Assembly (NCBI GenBank): GCA_017302775.1
Contig: JAFLDC010000039.1
Coordinates: 1-11,970 of the forward strand
DNA length: 11,970 bases
Source: Sphingomonadales bacterium
Lineage (GTDB): Bacteria; Pseudomonadota; Alphaproteobacteria; Sphingomonadales; Sphingomonadaceae
Direction of reading: 5' to 3'
Below, piece by piece: positions 1 to 7,734 of this stretch; position 1 is the stretch's first letter, and every line of letters begins with the position of its first letter. A model generated the notes under the pieces. That model did not search any database. It was given only the letters and a program-made list of their open reading frames with translations, and was not told the DNA's origin. Position numbers and translations under genes: made by a program.

Positions 1-270
1 CCCGCGTCCCGGCGTCTCCTTCTGCTGATCTCCGACGGAAAGCCGAACGACCTCGACCTCTACGACAGCCGCTACGGTATTGAAGACAACCGCATGGCGA
101 TCCACGCAGCCCGACGCCTGGGCCTGCAGCCGTTTTGCGTCACCGATAACCGCGAGGGTGGTGCTTATCTCCCGTATATCTTCGGCCCGGCCGGCTTCAC
201 CGTCATCCGCCGGCCGGAGGTCCCACCCTCCCGGCTGCCACTTCTCTATGCCCAGCTGACACGACGATAA
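1..270 (+). CDS. norD: NorD, nitric oxide reductase activation protein (C-terminal 89 residues, 5' end outside window)
   Basis: The first reading frame is open from the window edge to TAA at 268-270. The 89 residues read as the C-terminal end of the von Willebrand factor A domain of NorD: LLLISDGKPNDLDLY, then RYGIEDNRMA, PFCVTDNREG and YLPYIFGPAGF. NorD family proteins work with the MoxR-type ATPase NorQ to mature or activate the membrane-bound NorBC nitric oxide reductase; that role is family knowledge. The Crp/Fnr regulator begins about 80 bases downstream on the same strand, which fits a denitrification cluster. The upstream nor genes are not in view. A CbbO-type VWA protein is the main alternative, but the SDGKPNDLD-RYGIED block is typical of NorD. 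Confidence 0.85.
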   Translation, partial: PASRRLLLLISDGKPNDLDLYDSRYGIEDNRMAIHAARRLGLQPFCVTDNREGGAYLPYIFGPAGFTVIRRPEVPPSRLPLLYAQLTRR

Positions 271-352
271 CCGCCGCTTGTGCCGTCAAACGCGCTTGCC
301 ACTGCCGCCCACCAATGCGACCATTGCCCGCTCGCAACCGTCGCCGAATCGG

Positions 353-1051
353 ATGTACCGCATGCCCGCTGCCCCTGGTCTCAACATCGAAGCCCTGCTC
401 TCGCACGTTCCCCTTTTCAACGGGCTCGAACCGCCGGAGATCGCCCGCATCGCACGAGGTACGCGCGAGATTAACACCGCGCGCGGCGAGATCCTTTTTC
501 ACAAGGGCGACATCTCGACCGGTTTCCACCTGATCGTCTATGGTCAGGTCAAGCTGGCCTTCACTTCTCTGCAAGGCAGCGAGAAAGTCGTCGACATCAT
601 GAGCCAGGGCCAGTCCTTTGGCGAAGCCGTGATGTTCATGGACAAGCCCTACATGGTGTATGCGCAAACGCTGAGCGATGCCCGGCTGCTGCATATCTCG
701 AAATCGGTCATACTCGACGAACTGGCGAAGGACCCGAAGCTCGGTCGCAAGATGATCGCCAGCCTTTCGATCCGACTCCACCACCTGATCACCGATGTTG
801 AATCGTATTCGCTCCACTCCGGCCGCCAGCGCATCATCGGCTACCTGCTGCGCGACAACATGGAGAGTGACGAAAACGCGATCACCGTGACCCTGCCGAC
901 GAACAAGGGCGTGATCGCTTCACGTCTCAATCTCACACAAGAACACTTTTCGCGCTTCCTGCACGAACTCTCGGAGCACGGACATATTGTTGTCGATGGC
1001 CGCAAGATCGGCATCCCCGACGTCGAAAAGCTGCGCGCCTACGAACTCTGA
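353..1051 (+). CDS. Crp/Fnr-family transcriptional regulator, DNR-like (predicted NO-responsive denitrification regulator)
   Basis: This 232-residue protein has an N-terminal cyclic-nucleotide-type sensor beta-barrel (about residues 14-130, including GEILFHKGD and FGEAVMFMDKP), a dimerisation helix (about 130-165) and a C-terminal winged helix (about 178-228). The recognition helix contains E197-x-x-S200-R201, the FNR-type pattern expected to read TTGAT-N4-ATCAA boxes. There is no cysteine anywhere from Met1, so it cannot carry an FNR-type Fe-S cluster. Together with the EAVMFMD block and the norD neighbour this suggests the DNR/NnrR branch, which senses NO through heme; that function is inferred. 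Start choice is uncertain: the frame is open from a TTG at 278, ATG codons occur at 353 and 362, and none has a clear Shine-Dalgarno. Family alignment favours 353 or 362. I see no convincing FNR box in the short gap after norD. Confidence 0.85.
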   Translation: MYRMPAAPGLNIEALLSHVPLFNGLEPPEIARIARGTREINTARGEILFHKGDISTGFHLIVYGQVKLAFTSLQGSEKVVDIMSQGQSFGEAVMFMDKPYMVYAQTLSDARLLHISKSVILDELAKDPKLGRKMIASLSIRLHHLITDVESYSLHSGRQRIIGYLLRDNMESDENAITVTLPTNKGVIASRLNLTQEHFSRFLHELSEHGHIVVDGRKIGIPDVEKLRAYEL

Positions 1052-1114
1052 CCCGTGGAAACGCCCTTGAAACAAACATCCGCCACCGTGCCCGATTTAC
1101 CCGAGGAAACGCGC

Positions 1115-1573
1115 ATGGACCTCCTGCTGTGGCGCCACGCCGAAGCCGAAGACGGCTATCCCGACCTGAAACGAAAGCTCACCGCCCGCGGCGAAAAGCA
1201 GGCACAGCAAATGGCCGAATGGCTGAAGAAGCATGCCCCCAAGAATCTAGGCATCGTCGCCAGCCCGGCCACCCGTTGCCACCAAACAGCCCAAGCCCTC
1301 GGCCTGCCGTTCGAAACCGACCGACGGCTCAGCGTGGACAGCCATGCCGCGAACGTTCTAGCTGCTGCCGCCTGGCCCGAAGGCGGCCCGAGCGGCGCGG
1401 TACTCACCGTAGGGCACCAGCCGACGCTGGGGCAAACGGCAGCGCTTCTCCTGTCGGGCGCGGAAGCCGCCTGGTCGGTCAAAAAAGGCGCCGTATGGTG
1501 GTTCTCGAATCGCACGCGGCACTCGGAAATACAGACGGTACTTCGGACGGTACTCGCGCCTGAGATGACTTGA
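1115..1573 (+). CDS. sixA: SixA-type phosphohistidine phosphatase
   Basis: This 152-residue protein of the histidine phosphatase (phosphoglycerate-mutase-like) superfamily matches the compact SixA size. It opens with MDLLLWRHAEAEDG, giving the R7-H8 of the RHG-type motif (the nucleophile is H8). It also has the SPATR box with R54 and the second catalytic histidine in GHQP (H101). SixA removes phosphate from phosphohistidine, in E. coli from the Hpt domain of ArcB and from the nitrogen PTS; the partner here is unknown. I chose ATG 1115 over an in-frame GTG at 1055 because a GAGGA sits at 1103-1107, seven bases upstream, and because SixA proteins begin immediately at this beta strand. It lies 63 bases after the regulator gene and could be cotranscribed with it. 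Confidence 0.85.
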   Translation: MDLLLWRHAEAEDGYPDLKRKLTARGEKQAQQMAEWLKKHAPKNLGIVASPATRCHQTAQALGLPFETDRRLSVDSHAANVLAAAAWPEGGPSGAVLTVGHQPTLGQTAALLLSGAEAAWSVKKGAVWWFSNRTRHSEIQTVLRTVLAPEMT

Positions 1574-1651
1574 TTCAAGCCGAGAATCAGGAAGCTCTGC
1601 TAACCGTCTGACCGACTGGAAACGCAGGCATCCTTATCCAGCGATCACGAG

Positions 1652-1681
1652 CTGACAAAACATCAGTTACGTTTCAATACA
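1652..1681 (+). promoter_or_regulatory. Weak candidate promoter in the sixA to GT-C gap
   Basis: The 145-base gap between sixA and the membrane glycosyltransferase is A/T-richer than the genes to its left. CTGACA at 1652-1657 matches five of six bases of a sigma-70 -35 box, and 18 bases later AATACA (1676-1681) matches only three of six -10 positions. Some promoter is expected here because the six-gene operon starts just downstream, but this particular assignment is weak. I see no hairpin terminator for sixA in the gap. Confidence 0.2.
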
Positions 1682-1718
1682 CTTAAGCCCGAGAACCCCG
1701 AACACGAGTAATCCAGCG

Positions 1719-3452
1719 ATGGCCAGTCCGCCAGACCGTACAGAACTCTGGAGCAACAAGCTTTCATCACCTGAAAATGGTGAGCAGCGGTCTGCCATGC
1801 GAACCATTTCGCTTACAACCTTCGTTGCAACCATAGCCGTCCTGGTCACCGAGTTCCTTGCATTGCGACATCGGTATTTCGTCAACGATGATTACCAGAT
1901 CATCTACACGACCTGGCTCAGATCGATGGGAAAAGTCCCGGGACAAGATTTCGCCGTTCAGAGTTTTCATCTGCTACCGGAGTTAATGCGTCCGTTGATG
2001 ACGATTGTCGACGGTGTGCCGGATCGCCTGTGGCTCCTACGAATTCCTTTCTTTCTTTGTCTTTGTGCACTCCCGGCACTGACTGGTCTCATCACAAGCC
2101 GGGCATTCTCGAAACAAGCCGCCCCCTTTGCTGCACTTGCATCAGTATTGTCTTGGGCCGTGCTCGAGCGGAGCCTTGATATTCGACCAGAACCCTTCCT
2201 CATCGTGCTTCTATTGGGCCAACTGGCTCTGACTCTTCACCTTGATTTCGGTAGACGGCATGCATTCGGAATCGGATGCCTGGCCTCATTGATGCTCGTT
2301 CTCCGACTAAAAACGGTCGTCTTTCTACCTCTCGTACTCCTCTGGACTTGGGCACGCCCGGGCTTCAGTAGAACAACTAACCGGGGACGAACGAAGAGAC
2401 CGCTCCGCGATTTGCTCCATGTTTTCTTCGGAATGGCCTTCGCAGCTGCTGCGATAGGCAGCGTTTTCTATGCGTCAGGGCTTCTTTCGTTCTTTATTGA
2501 CGGAAACGTCAGCCTGATGCGCATAGCCGCTCATCCAGCAACGACGCAAGACCTACGGCTTGAGACACTTGGAATAATGCTGTCGAAAGACCCCCTGTGG
2601 TCCACGCTGTTCTTGACGGGGGCTGGGCTTTGGGTAATGCGCCGGCACGCTGTCGACGAAACACTCAGAGCAGGCGGCCTCCTAGCGTTCGGATTCATCT
2701 ATATCGTACTGAATCCAGCTTTCTATGCCTACAACTTCTTGGTGCTTCTTCCGTTGTGGTCCTCTTTTGTCGGTATCAGTCTGATATCGATCACGAACCG
2801 TGTCCATCGGAACACCCTCAGCGTTCCTTTCGCCGTGGTTACCTTGACACTGTTGTTCGCCACGCATTCGCCACGCCTGCTTGATCTCGCAACGCGAGAA
2901 ACCAATCGCGACCAGCTCCTGTTAGCCCGAGCGTTGAATGCAACGCCCCTTGATACCCATGTTTTCGCGCTTGAAGGAATCGGCTTATTTCGTCCTTCCC
3001 TTTTCGATTGGCGCTTGTCTGCCGTTTCACTCGGGCTCTATCAGAGCGGGCAAATTGATCTGGAATCGCAGCTGTCATCACAACGACCAGAGATCGTCAT
3101 TCGCAGCTACCGCATTCCCGGATGGTTGTCCGCAAAAGACAAGTCTTGGATGCTCGAACACTATGTACGAGTCACCCCGGAACTGTCTGTGCTTGGGAAA
3201 CGCCTCGCGGCAAACGAGGTTGCCGAATTTCGGCTTGCACGGAAAGCCGCGTTCGAAATTGCATCCGGATCACTCACGGTAAATGGACATCGATATGCCG
3301 ATGGTGCAATCGTTGAACTCCCCGAAGGGGCCAGTCGACTGGAGACCGCGAATTCTCCAGCGCTAATCCGCTTCCATTGGCCGGAGGCGCTTGATCTGCC
3401 TCCTATCGAGACGCCCTACCTGATTGCGCCAAACACGCCCGTGTATGAGTAA
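1719..3452 (+). CDS. GT-C fold integral membrane glycosyltransferase (ArnT/PMT-like, polyprenyl-phosphate-sugar dependent)
   Basis: This 577-residue protein (551 if started at the second Met, 1797) has about 8-11 predicted membrane helices between residues 30 and 385 and a soluble C-terminal domain of about 190 residues. After the first helix the predicted periplasmic loop carries Asp57-Asp58 (FVNDDYQ), the position of the acidic catalytic residue in GT-C enzymes. D154-I-R-P-E-P follows a later helix, as in many GT39/GT83-related proteins. GT-C enzymes use polyprenyl-phosphate sugars as donors and glycosylate acceptors on the periplasmic side; this is family knowledge. The next two genes (deacetylase and polyprenyl-P GT2) are exactly what an ArnT/FlmK-type enzyme needs. 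The acceptor (lipid A, O-antigen or protein) is not determinable. Neither 1719 nor 1797 has a strong ribosome binding site; 1797 places the first helix near the N-terminus and is a real alternative. It is the first gene of the operon; its stop overlaps the next start. Confidence 0.75.
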   Translation: MASPPDRTELWSNKLSSPENGEQRSAMRTISLTTFVATIAVLVTEFLALRHRYFVNDDYQIIYTTWLRSMGKVPGQDFAVQSFHLLPELMRPLMTIVDGVPDRLWLLRIPFFLCLCALPALTGLITSRAFSKQAAPFAALASVLSWAVLERSLDIRPEPFLIVLLLGQLALTLHLDFGRRHAFGIGCLASLMLVLRLKTVVFLPLVLLWTWARPGFSRTTNRGRTKRPLRDLLHVFFGMAFAAAAIGSVFYASGLLSFFIDGNVSLMRIAAHPATTQDLRLETLGIMLSKDPLWSTLFLTGAGLWVMRRHAVDETLRAGGLLAFGFIYIVLNPAFYAYNFLVLLPLWSSFVGISLISITNRVHRNTLSVPFAVVTLTLLFATHSPRLLDLATRETNRDQLLLARALNATPLDTHVFALEGIGLFRPSLFDWRLSAVSLGLYQSGQIDLESQLSSQRPEIVIRSYRIPGWLSAKDKSWMLEHYVRVTPELSVLGKRLAANEVAEFRLARKAAFEIASGSLTVNGHRYADGAIVELPEGASRLETANSPALIRFHWPEALDLPPIETPYLIAPNTPVYE

Positions 3453-4242
3453 AGATAGCCGAACACCTCTGCTACGAATCGTTGCCGATGATTTTGGCCT
3501 TCACGAGTCGGTTAACCGTGGCATTCTCGATTTGGCGGACGCTGGAGCAATCGATGCGGTCAGCGTCATGTTTCATAAGAATGCGAATCTTGATCTCCTG
3601 GACGCCCTCGTGGCGACTGGCGTGCAAATCGGTTGCCATCTGGTGTTGGTGGAAGAACAACCGTGCTCGGACCTGGCACCATCGCCCCTACCCACGAACT
3701 ATCGGGAATTGTTTTCCCGCTCGGCCCTCGACAATGGGACAAAACGCTGGGTCTTTGCTGAGGCCGACGCCCAGATCAAGCGGGCAATCGCCCGCGGCAT
3801 TCAGCTGGGTTTTCTGAACTCGCATCAACACGTTCATCTGTTTCCGTCGCTGTGGAAAACACTGGTTCCGATCTTCCGCGCGTACCACATCCCGGTACGC
3901 TGCTGCGTTCAGATCAGGCCAGGACCAATCAAGCAGATGGCGGTAGAATTATCAAGCCTGGTCTCGTTGATGACCGCGCCATCACCAGGCGTTCCGCTTA
4001 TTCACCCCCTTGGAATTCAAGACGCGGGCTACGCCGATGAGAATACAGCAAGGAACGTCGCTGACCGGGCTGCGCGCCTGCCCCAAAACGCTCAGGCCGA
4101 GTTCGTTATTCACCCAGGGTTCGAATCACCGGATCTTGCTGCTCGCTACGCTCACTGGAATTACTCTTGGAACGAGGAGTGGACCCTGTCGAAATCGGGG
4201 AGCTTCAGGCAAGCCATGTTGCAAAGACTCGAAAGCCGATAA
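3445..4242 (+). CDS. YdjC/ChbG-family carbohydrate deacetylase, NaxD-like
   Basis: This is a 265-residue protein of usual YdjC family length. Metal-site signatures are all present: LRIVADDFGLH with D15-D16, IGCH with H65, NSHQHVH with H127/H129/H131, and EFVIHPG with H223. Family members remove acetyl groups from N-acetylated sugars. ChbG deacetylates chitooligosaccharides and Francisella NaxD deacetylates undecaprenyl-phosphate-GalNAc before transfer to lipid A. Because it sits between a GT-C transferase and a polyprenyl-P GT2, a NaxD-like role on a lipid-linked HexNAc is the most economical inference; HpnK (hopanoid-associated) is the main alternative family role. The start ATG at 3445 lies inside the ATGAGTAA that ends the upstream gene. 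There is no Shine-Dalgarno, so translation is probably coupled. An earlier in-frame start at 3424 would deepen the overlap and is less likely. Confidence 0.85.
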   Translation: MSKDSRTPLLRIVADDFGLHESVNRGILDLADAGAIDAVSVMFHKNANLDLLDALVATGVQIGCHLVLVEEQPCSDLAPSPLPTNYRELFSRSALDNGTKRWVFAEADAQIKRAIARGIQLGFLNSHQHVHLFPSLWKTLVPIFRAYHIPVRCCVQIRPGPIKQMAVELSSLVSLMTAPSPGVPLIHPLGIQDAGYADENTARNVADRAARLPQNAQAEFVIHPGFESPDLAARYAHWNYSWNEEWTLSKSGSFRQAMLQRLESR

Positions 4243-5240
4243 TGAAAGTCAATCGAGAACAAGCTCATATCGCCATCGTCATTCCGGCATTCAATGAGGA
4301 AAAAAACATCACGGCGCTGCTGACGGAAATCAAGCGAGCCATGGCCAGCGACCCAAGCCGGTTAACCATCATTTTCGTGAATGACGGCAGCACTGATGGA
4401 ACAGAGGGGCTCCTGGACAGCCTTGCCCGAACAGACTCCGGAGTCATCGCGCTTCACCTGAGCCGGAATTTTGGACATCAAGCCGCCTTGTCCGCCGGCC
4501 TTGATACCACACGCCAACTGGACGTTGACGCTGTCATCATGATGGATGCCGATATGCAGCATCCACCGACTGTCATCCCCGAGTTGATCGGACTGTGGCG
4601 ACAAGGTTTCCAGGTCGTGTACACCATTCGCGACGATGACGGAAGAACATCCTGGTTCAAGCGTACCAGCAGCCGGTTATTCTATCGGCTGACACGCATA
4701 CTGACGGACGCTCCGGTTCCTGAAGGGGCGGCTGATTTTCGCTTGATGGATCGACAACCGCTCAACGTGTTGCTTGACCTGCCGGAACGTGCTCGCGTAC
4801 TGCGCAGTCTGACGGCGTGGATCGGCTTTCGCCAGGTTGGCGTTCACTACACGCCGGCGGCCCGCTTGAGCGGCTCGTCCCGGTATTCGTTGCGAAAAAT
4901 GTGCGCCCTCGCACTTGACGCCCTGATCAGCAGCAGTGTCCGGCCGCTCAAGTATGTCGTCCTCTCCGGGCTTTTGTTGTCCCTGATCGCGGCAATCTAC
5001 ATGGCATGGATCATCTATGCCCATCTTTTCACCGACCGGACGCTTCCAGGTTGGACCAGCGCAATGGCCGTCACACTTCTTCTAGGAGGAATGAATCTCT
5101 CGGTCATGGGCGTAATCGGAATGTATGTAGCCAAGGTATTCGAAGAAGTGAAGCGTCGCCCCCTCTATATCGTTCAAGCGCATCAAGGTTTGGAAAAACC
5201 TGTAGAAAGCTACCCGGCCGTTGCCGACAGCCATGACTAA
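4242..5240 (+). CDS. Polyprenyl-phosphate glycosyltransferase, GT2 family (ArnC/GtrB/FlmF-like)
   Basis: This 332-residue protein has an N-terminal cytoplasmic GT-A domain (about 1-225): VIPAFNEEKNI (13-23), VNDGSTDGT (46-54), MMDADMQHPP with the D102-A-D104 metal/UDP motif, and R208-L-SGSSRYSLRKM near the domain end. Two membrane helices follow (about 236-260 and 275-297), and then the family hallmark VFEEVKRRPLYIV (299-311). These enzymes move a sugar from a nucleotide donor to undecaprenyl phosphate on the cytoplasmic face. It would supply the lipid-linked substrate for the deacetylase and GT-C protein upstream. Start ATG 4242 overlaps the preceding stop by one base (TAATG), and the next gene starts inside its ATGACTAA end. 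Donor sugar specificity cannot be read from the sequence; given the deacetylase, UDP-HexNAc is inferred. Confidence 0.88.
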   Translation: MKVNREQAHIAIVIPAFNEEKNITALLTEIKRAMASDPSRLTIIFVNDGSTDGTEGLLDSLARTDSGVIALHLSRNFGHQAALSAGLDTTRQLDVDAVIMMDADMQHPPTVIPELIGLWRQGFQVVYTIRDDDGRTSWFKRTSSRLFYRLTRILTDAPVPEGAADFRLMDRQPLNVLLDLPERARVLRSLTAWIGFRQVGVHYTPAARLSGSSRYSLRKMCALALDALISSSVRPLKYVVLSGLLLSLIAAIYMAWIIYAHLFTDRTLPGWTSAMAVTLLLGGMNLSVMGVIGMYVAKVFEEVKRRPLYIVQAHQGLEKPVESYPAVADSHD

Positions 5241-5889
5241 CAGCGCTTTGCGCCGCTCTATCGGCGCCCTGCAACGAAGGATCAGAAAGCGCATTGTGCC
5301 CTTCGAGCAGATTGCCAGCCACCTCCCGAGAACCGGTTCCCTCCTGGAAATTGGTTGCGGGGAAGGCCTCGTGCTCGAGATGCTGAAATCTGACGTAGCA
5401 CCTGTCGTCGGCGTCGACTTCGACCCGAGAAAACTGGGTTTGGCCCGATCAAGACTCGCGGATCGAAAATCGATCGTCTTGGTCGAAAACGACGCTTTCG
5501 CATACCTTCGAACACAGAAAACTGGAACTTGGGACTGTGTTCTTCTCGTTGATACACTCTCAAGCTTTTCTATAAACGATCAAAACCGCTTGCTGGAAGA
5601 AGCGGTGAGAGTTCTGGCGCCGGACGGTCAGCTTCTCTTAAAAACGATTGACGGTGCGGCCGGCTGGAAAACGCTCTTCAGCAAGACACTATCTGCTTTG
5701 ATCTACAGGGTTTTCAGGCTTTCGAGATCAAACCACCAGGCGTTTTACTACCAGGCGGAAGACGAGCTTGTCTGCTTCTTCAAACAGCAGCCTGTCTCTG
5801 TAACAGTCACGCCACTGCACCGAATTGCCTTCCATGTCGTCCCCCACACACTGCTGCTGGCCAAGAAATGCGGAGGCTCTGGCGCATGA
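5233..5889 (+). CDS. Class I SAM-dependent methyltransferase (first of two in the operon)
   Basis: This 218-residue protein has a Rossmann methyltransferase core: motif I LLEIGCGEGLVLEML (37-51), acidic end of strand 2 GVDFDPRKL (60-68), a CVLLVDTLSSF strand (102-112), and VRVLAPDGQLLLK (125-137). The C-terminal part (about 140-218) is family-variable and unplaced. A basic N-terminus (RRSIGALQRRIRKR) precedes the core. The substrate is unknown; its place between a polyprenyl-P glycosyltransferase and a GT4 enzyme makes a glycan or lipid-linked sugar plausible (inference). The start at 5233 lies within the upstream stop (ATGACTAA). A TTG at 5221 in the same frame is less likely. Confidence 0.75.
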   Translation: MTNSALRRSIGALQRRIRKRIVPFEQIASHLPRTGSLLEIGCGEGLVLEMLKSDVAPVVGVDFDPRKLGLARSRLADRKSIVLVENDAFAYLRTQKTGTWDCVLLVDTLSSFSINDQNRLLEEAVRVLAPDGQLLLKTIDGAAGWKTLFSKTLSALIYRVFRLSRSNHQAFYYQAEDELVCFFKQQPVSVTVTPLHRIAFHVVPHTLLLAKKCGGSGA

Positions 5890-7037
5890 GAGACAGTGCG
5901 AAGCGCGTTGTCCTGGCTGTTCTCAATTTTCGCATGGGCGGGCAACTCTCCAGCCTGATTGCCCTGCGCGACGAGCTCACGTCAGCCGGAATCAATGCTC
6001 GGATCCTCCTGCCGCGCGGCGTGCCGGATCTAGACAAAGCGACGCTGGCAGACTTTGGACGCCGCTCCCCGTTCCATCGACTGCGCGCGATGTCTGTTGA
6101 GTTGCGCGAGCAAGCCAAGCGACCGGATGGAATACTTCATCTCGTGCTGCCGTCGCCAGGATTTGCAGCAATCGCGCGTCTGCTGGGCCTAAAACCGGAG
6201 CGCACGCTGATTCAATGGGAAGGTTTCCCGCTTGGGTTCGATCGCGAGTTCATAGCTGCTTTTCGCGACGATCCGCTATTCTTGCTCCCTCGTTTTTTCT
6301 TGAACCACAAATTGCTGCACTGGATGGCCCGTGTTTTCCCCTATCATCAGTTGGTCAGCACGGCCAGATATCTGCAGTGGTTAGCGGAACGCGGGCACAG
6401 GCAAGTAAGCCATGTACCGAACCTGGCACGACTTGCCGGCAAGGATTTCGCCGCACCTACCGCCGAGCTAAGCGCATGGCTGGAGGACGAATCGCCTCTG
6501 ATAGCCTATATCGGCCACGCCCACCCCGTCAAAGGGGTCGATGACCTTGTTTCAGCTTTTTTGCTCACGCAGCAAGCAGCACCATCCCTTCGACTACTAT
6601 TGGCGCTTTCTCCCGATGGAAATGCGCAACGAATATCAAGGAGAGTCGGCGCTTTGTCGCCGGCGGTCAAGAACCGGATTCTGCTCACCGGAATGATACC
6701 CATCGCCTGCGTCCTCCAGCGTGCTGAGGCGCTTGCACTTCCGTATCGCAGCCTGATCAGCACAACATTGCTTCCCAGCCTTCTTCTAGAAGCTGATGCG
6801 GCTGGATGCCCCGTCATCGTCTCCGACATTCCCGACCTGTCTGACGTCATTCCGAAAGCGAGCGATAGTTGGCACCTGGTTCCGGCCGGCAATCCCGCGG
6901 CATTAGCCGATAGAATGAGGAATCTGCCTCGACGGCCCCAAAAGCGCACAGCGCTGATGCTTCCCGGCATCAAAAGCCGAGTCCGCGCATTGATCAAGAT
7001 ATACCAGCAAATCGCCGAACACCCGAAAGGAATCTGA
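5886..7037 (+). CDS. GT4-like (GT-B fold) glycosyltransferase
   Basis: This 383-residue protein has the two-domain GT-B layout. The N-domain begins RVVLAVLNFRMGGQLSSLIAL (7-27) with the Gly-Gly loop seen in GT4 enzymes. The C-domain begins LIAYIGHAHPVKGVDDLVSAF (205-225) and ends with the nucleotide-sugar site LLLEADAAGCPVIVSDIPDL (299-318), whose E302 is the conserved E of the EX7E-like region. The motifs are looser than in classical GT4 proteins, so sugar and acceptor are unknown. It probably extends or starts a surface glycan in the same pathway as the upstream enzymes. I chose ATG 5886: it makes a four-base ATGA overlap with the previous stop and has GGAGG at 5872-5876, nine bases upstream. 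An ATG at 5868 would lie upstream of that site. Confidence 0.75.
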   Translation: MRDSAKRVVLAVLNFRMGGQLSSLIALRDELTSAGINARILLPRGVPDLDKATLADFGRRSPFHRLRAMSVELREQAKRPDGILHLVLPSPGFAAIARLLGLKPERTLIQWEGFPLGFDREFIAAFRDDPLFLLPRFFLNHKLLHWMARVFPYHQLVSTARYLQWLAERGHRQVSHVPNLARLAGKDFAAPTAELSAWLEDESPLIAYIGHAHPVKGVDDLVSAFLLTQQAAPSLRLLLALSPDGNAQRISRRVGALSPAVKNRILLTGMIPIACVLQRAEALALPYRSLISTTLLPSLLLEADAAGCPVIVSDIPDLSDVIPKASDSWHLVPAGNPAALADRMRNLPRRPQKRTALMLPGIKSRVRALIKIYQQIAEHPKGI

Positions 7038-7733
7038 GTGGACAAACAAACGTATTACCGGGACGAGAAAGTGGTTGCGGACTACGACGACTGGCGCTTT
7101 GGATCGGCCGGGGGGTGCTATGTGGATGCAGTGGAGAAATCGACGCTCATCGGGATGCTTGGAGCACCTTCTGACGGAAAAGTACTTGATATGCCCTGCG
7201 GAACGGGCCGACTGCTTTCGGCATTGAGCCAGGCGGGTTTCAAAACAATCGAAGGAGCCGATTCGTCGCCCAACATGCTGAAACTCGCCGCGACTCGCGC
7301 ACCTGGTTGCCCCGTTCAAGAACAGAATGCATTCAACACAAGCTATGCCGACGGAAGTTTTGATCGCGTTTGTTGTTTGCGCTTTCTCTTTCACGTTGAA
7401 GATCCGGCCATGCTTTTCAGGGAAGTTGCACGGATTCTAAAACCCGGAGGCCTGCTTGTCTTTGATTCCTTGCGCTGGACGCCGCGCAATAGAATTCCGC
7501 TACTGAACTGCAAACTGGGAGGCAAGCTATATCCCTATACCGAGGCGCAATTGACACCGCTGCTCAGTACACATGGTTTCGATTTGATTGCCGCTCGGCG
7601 TATCCTCTTGTTCCCATCGCAGGCCTACCGATACGTCCCGTCGTGGGCTGTAGGTCTCGCACAAACAATAGAGGATCTACTGCCAAGCGCGTTGAGGTCG
7701 AAAGTCGTTGTCCTGGCGAAGAAAAGAAGCTGA
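7038..7733 (+). CDS. Class I SAM-dependent methyltransferase (Methyltransf_11 type, second of two)
   Basis: This 231-residue protein has motif I VLDMPCGTGRLLSAL (49-63), GADSSPNMLKLA (73-84), DGSFDRVCCLRFLFHV (105-120) and ARILKPGGLLVFDSLRW (131-147), a complete Methyltransf_11-like core. The N-terminus (YYRDEKVVADYDDWRF) resembles the cap helices of small-molecule and sugar methyltransferases. It starts at GTG 7038, immediately after the TGA of the GT4 gene, with an AAAGGA at 7026-7031. It is the last gene of the operon; its stop codon ends one base before the stop of the convergent gene on the other strand, leaving no room for a dedicated intergenic terminator. Substrate unknown; modification of the operon's glycan is inferred from context. 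Confidence 0.8.
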   Translation: MDKQTYYRDEKVVADYDDWRFGSAGGCYVDAVEKSTLIGMLGAPSDGKVLDMPCGTGRLLSALSQAGFKTIEGADSSPNMLKLAATRAPGCPVQEQNAFNTSYADGSFDRVCCLRFLFHVEDPAMLFREVARILKPGGLLVFDSLRWTPRNRIPLLNCKLGGKLYPYTEAQLTPLLSTHGFDLIAARRILLFPSQAYRYVPSWAVGLAQTIEDLLPSALRSKVVVLAKKRS

Positions 7734-7734
7734 C

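Noticed and set aside
203..817. 204-codon open frame on the - strand opposite norD and the regulator
   Set aside because: Spans two well-supported genes on the other strand, has no recognisable motif, and is explained by G+C-rich codon bias.
1156..1578. 140-codon - strand frame opposite sixA
   Set aside because: SixA motifs (RHAEA, SPATR, GHQP) are clear on the + strand; this frame is Ser/Arg/Ala-rich low-complexity antisense.
1574..1718. Left-end partner of the 9219/9463 repeat, which would define island ends
   Set aside because: I looked for the GTGCCTGTGCTCATCC core and its reverse complement in this gap and found neither.
6506..7045. 179-codon - strand frame opposite the GT4 gene
   Set aside because: No family features; the GT-B motifs and the coupled start/stop junctions support the + strand gene.
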